Assembly: GCF_004027225.2 (NCBI RefSeq)
Contig: NC_044282.2
Span: 60,381,225-60,445,224 of the forward strand
Direction of reading: 5' to 3'
Length of the DNA: 64,000 bases
Source: Strigops habroptila
Taxonomy: Eukaryota > Chordata > Aves > Psittaciformes > Psittacidae
A model generated the notes under the pieces. It was given only the letters and a program-made list of their open reading frames with translations. It was not told where the DNA came from and did no database searches. The first letter of the stretch is position 1. The number at the start of each line of letters is the position of its first letter. Position numbers and translations under genes: made by a program. Positions 60,901 through 64,000 of the stretch are shown piece by piece.

Positions 60901-63900
60901 AAACTGGTGATGAAACTGCTAGTTGGTTTGGATAGATTTAACAAACCAGAAGTTGGAGCAAAATAAATGATTCAGCCAGAGAAAGTGCTTAAAATCAAAG
61001 AAACAAGCTTTTCCACTTCCAGTCCAGTGTTGACTTCTCTACTGAATTGTTCTTTCTTCAGTTGCTAGCAGTTGCTTTTTTCCTCTCTAGTTTGGAGAAG
61101 TGTCTAGTGCTGGAGTGTGCCTAAATGGTAAACTTCTCCATCAGGGAGAGTGTATGAAGTGTATGAGAGTGTATGAAGCACTGCCTCCTCTCTCTGACTT
61201 CACTTCAGCTGCCTGACATGTTTGAAAAGTTTGCCAATTTGAAGTTAATTTGGGCACATTTGAGTTTTCTGAAAGTAATAAGACAGGGTCAAGAAATCCA
61301 TTGTGCATGTTTTTCTATACATCCACAGCTTCACTTTACAAACTATCATCAGTCCCAGTGTGTTTCCTTTTAATAACTGTGGTATTGCCTTATATATATA
61401 GGCAAATGTGACCTGCTGACTAATCTCACTATTTCGACCATCTGCTAATAACTGCATGTACCCCTCAGCTAAGAAAATAGGAAGACAATCATGGAGAAGA
61501 TGATCATGCCATGGGATAGTAGGTACCTTCCATGCTCTGTTTGCTTTAGCATCATCTTTAAAATGATATGTCTGTTGCCAGTATCTTGGCGATGATGGCT
61601 TACTGTTCTCCAGCACAGAATACTTTGGGGGAAGGACCTCAGATTTGATGTTGAGGATGAATATTGCCCAATTTTGATTGCTAGGGCAGAACGCATGTTG
61701 TTGAGAGGAGGGAGCAAGGAAGGAAGGGACTTAACAGCTGTAGTAAGCAACAAGAAAAGGCAATGAAGAGGAGCTCAAGCAAACCCAAGTTTTGCTGAGT
61801 TGGAAGGCATTTGGGTACTGTCCTGTACAGATTCTGAAATTTCTGTGCACGTAACAGTGTCTGAACTCTTCCCTGCACTGGATTAAGGGATGTGACATCT
61901 GTCTGTTGTGCATAGTTTGTTCTTTCTCTCCTTCGGGAAAATTGGTTGTGCATTCAGGTGTTTTGATTTGGCAGACTCTCAGTAACATGAACCCAGTGGG
62001 TATTAGTGAAGACAAGTTGAAGTGTGCTCTGGCATTGGAGCAGAAGATGATGCTGTCTATGATAATTAATTTCCATGGAAGTTTGTTGTAGTCTGTGATG
62101 GACCTCTAGAAATTTCTGCATAGATAGGTTTTAACCTGCTGGTGGAAAATGTACATGTCCCTAAGGATGCAGAATCACCAGGGGTGTTTTGATGACCAGC
62201 TCACTCTTACCTCAGCTGAAGTTAAGCACTAATACTTTGTTGGATGGCCCTTACACTGAATTTTAAGCTCCCATGAGAAGGGCTAGACTAGGGATAGTAG
62301 ATGGGACAGAGGCTGGGAAGTGTGGCTGTCCACAGGGTTGAAGAGTTCTGATAATTCAGTTCATTATTGTTTCTCTTTTGCTGGAGTTTATTTTAAGTCT
62401 TCTCTGTTCTCACCAGAAGCTGATTTCTTCTGAGTGCTGGGACATGTTGACAGCAGCAGAACTGAACCCAGCTCAGGCTAACTAGATCCTGTGTCACCTG
62501 TGTTACAGGTTCTTTTTCAACAAATGAAGAGAAGATCAAAAATATTATCTGCCCTAAAATCCTGGTTTCCAGAATATTGAAGAATTTAAATGTCACTCAG
62601 TACTTCAGTACTTGAAAGAAAATTATTTATTCTCACTAAGCTTGGGAGAAGAAGAAAGTTACTTTAGTACTGCGATTTAGTCAAAGGCTAATGCTGATTA
62701 GGAAATGCTTTCTAGTTCACAGAAAATACGATCAATTTTCTTTGGAAAATTTCTAAAAAAAAAAAAATTTTCATTTCAGATAGTCACCTTGTATGTTTTG
62801 CAGTGAATATGTGCAGTTAGAAAATAGGAATTACCACAAACACCTTGTTGCAGGCAAGCGCAAGCTTGCAGGTGCTTTTTTATTATTATTCATTAGACCA
62901 CTGTATCTCATAATGGAGTAAAAATCTTAGATGAGTAAAAAATAATCCCATTTTAGTTACTTTTTATTTCAAGTAACCCATTATATATATATATTTGTTT
63001 GGTGTCTCATTAACATGAATATGGTTCATATATTTCTTGGAGAAAAAGAGGAACAGTGCAAGTGATTAAGCAGGAGTTTTTTGTTGATTCTTCCCACCTC
63101 TCATCTCCTCCTTTAACTCTTTAACTGTATTCAAAAAACACCTTAGTCTGTACCAAACACTCCAGAGTGCCTGGAACACTTCCTTGGTTTAGCTGTTACT
63201 GAGTAAAATAACTGTAAAGTCCTCTTGGTAGCAGTAGATTTGGAATTTCTCTACAACTGCTATTGTTTTAAGGCACTAAGAAATCTGGTATGAAAAGTGT
63301 CGTAGCAAGCAGTAAAGACAACGTCCTGAATTCTGTTTTGATGCACAGTAGTATGCTACTAACTCTATATGCCCCTGCTGTCACATTCAAGCAAAAGCTG
63401 TTTCCCCCAACAATCCTCAAATTAGAGCTTCAAATCTTTATTTACTTGCCTGGCTGAGCTTGTCCCAGTATCAGCTCTTTCATCAGTCAGTAAACAACAC
63501 ATTTAGCCCAGTGGGGTATGAAGTTTTTTAAGTCCTTTTCTATGTGCTCAATCTGTCTGGTAATGGCAGCAGTTCAAAACTTAAATTGTCCCATGAAGAC
63601 CACCATAATAGTCTGCTTATATAAACCTTTTGGTGCTACTCAGCTTGAATCTGGGACAGTGATATAATCAAGCACATGACCATCGGGTTATCCCAAATTT
63701 GCTTCTACCTTAAAACGTTTCTTCTCCTCCTCCTAACTGAAGAATAAATGTTTTGTGGGGAATGATCCAGTGTTGGCCAAAGTGACATAATTTCAGCCTC
63801 TTGGATCTGTGACTGCTAGTGCTGAAAGCTTAGGCATTCATTTACATTTCATCTTAAAAGCAGTGAGAATGCCGGGCCAAACTTTGAGGTGATGAGAGAA

Positions 63901-64000
63901 TATTGTGTAATCTTACACGTCAGCAAGCGACTGGAAGAGGAAGTTTTTTGTTGTAACTTGCACACCAAGAAGTTAGAAGGCAATATAGCCCTATTTTAAC

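Larger units (their letters stand above)
51128..64000 (+). other. PINX1: PINX1 intron 6, 5' part (at least 12.9 kb)
   Basis: The intron begins GTAAAC and no acceptor/exon 7 is found before the window ends. It holds CR1 fragments (51723, 54039, 56607, 57849), a MIR-like inverted pair (56240-56447 and 57494-57610) and AT/T-rich simple tracts (60120-60135, 62980-62997). From about 58 to 64 kb I see only short chance frames and no repeat family. A large last intron is consistent with my recollection of the mammalian gene. Confidence 0.8.

Noticed and set aside
1..64000. CRISPR arrays, bacterial operons, interstitial telomere arrays (TTAGGG)n
   Set aside because: The DNA is vertebrate nuclear. 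No regularly spaced repeats or telomeric arrays were seen despite the telomere-related gene.

Overview
The window is avian nuclear DNA. Short CR1 LINE tails ending in the ATTCTATG-type 3' repeat occur throughout, including copies whose tail reads CCAACCCAAACCATTCTGTGATT-like, a pattern I associate with many modern birds. Introns are compact, and one conserved vertebrate gene can be read exon by exon. There are no bacterial, organellar or viral genes.

Only one protein-coding gene is firmly supported: the 5' part of PINX1 (PIN2/TERF1-interacting telomerase inhibitor 1) on the + strand. Six coding exons (36265-36283, 41343-41452, 43768-43860, 44584-44662, 48230-48322, 51051-51127) join with consistent phase and GT-AG borders into the first 157 residues. 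These include the complete G-patch and the lysine-rich segment after it. The C-terminal half, with the telomerase-inhibiting region, is not in the window; intron 6 runs past the right edge. A CpG island (about 35800-36460) marks the promoter and exon 1.

Region 1-35 kb lies upstream of PINX1 and has no recognisable coding exon. From known vertebrate gene order (XKR6 - PINX1 - SOX7 in transcriptional order) it should be the distal 3' UTR of XKR6 and/or the XKR6-PINX1 intergenic space. T-rich, 3'UTR-like blocks at 1-1900, 4870-5240, 16440-18060 and 24460-25060 fit that, but this is inference. Between them lie CR1 fragments, a MIR-like SINE, a 367-bp polypyrimidine tract, a perfect 15-bp-stem hairpin, and a minus-strand stretch that might be a decayed retrocopy.

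Region 36-64 kb is PINX1 exons and introns. The introns hold CR1 copies in both orientations, including a nearly identical inverted pair just downstream of exon 1. They also hold MIR-like remnants, an (AC)18 microsatellite and an unidentified 153-codon antisense reading frame. The most interesting sequence-level observations are the inverted CR1 pair, the acceptor-donor juxtaposition at the start of exon 6, the antisense reading frame at 40.3-40.9 kb and the hairpin at 22.4 kb. I see no convincing new multi-gene system.
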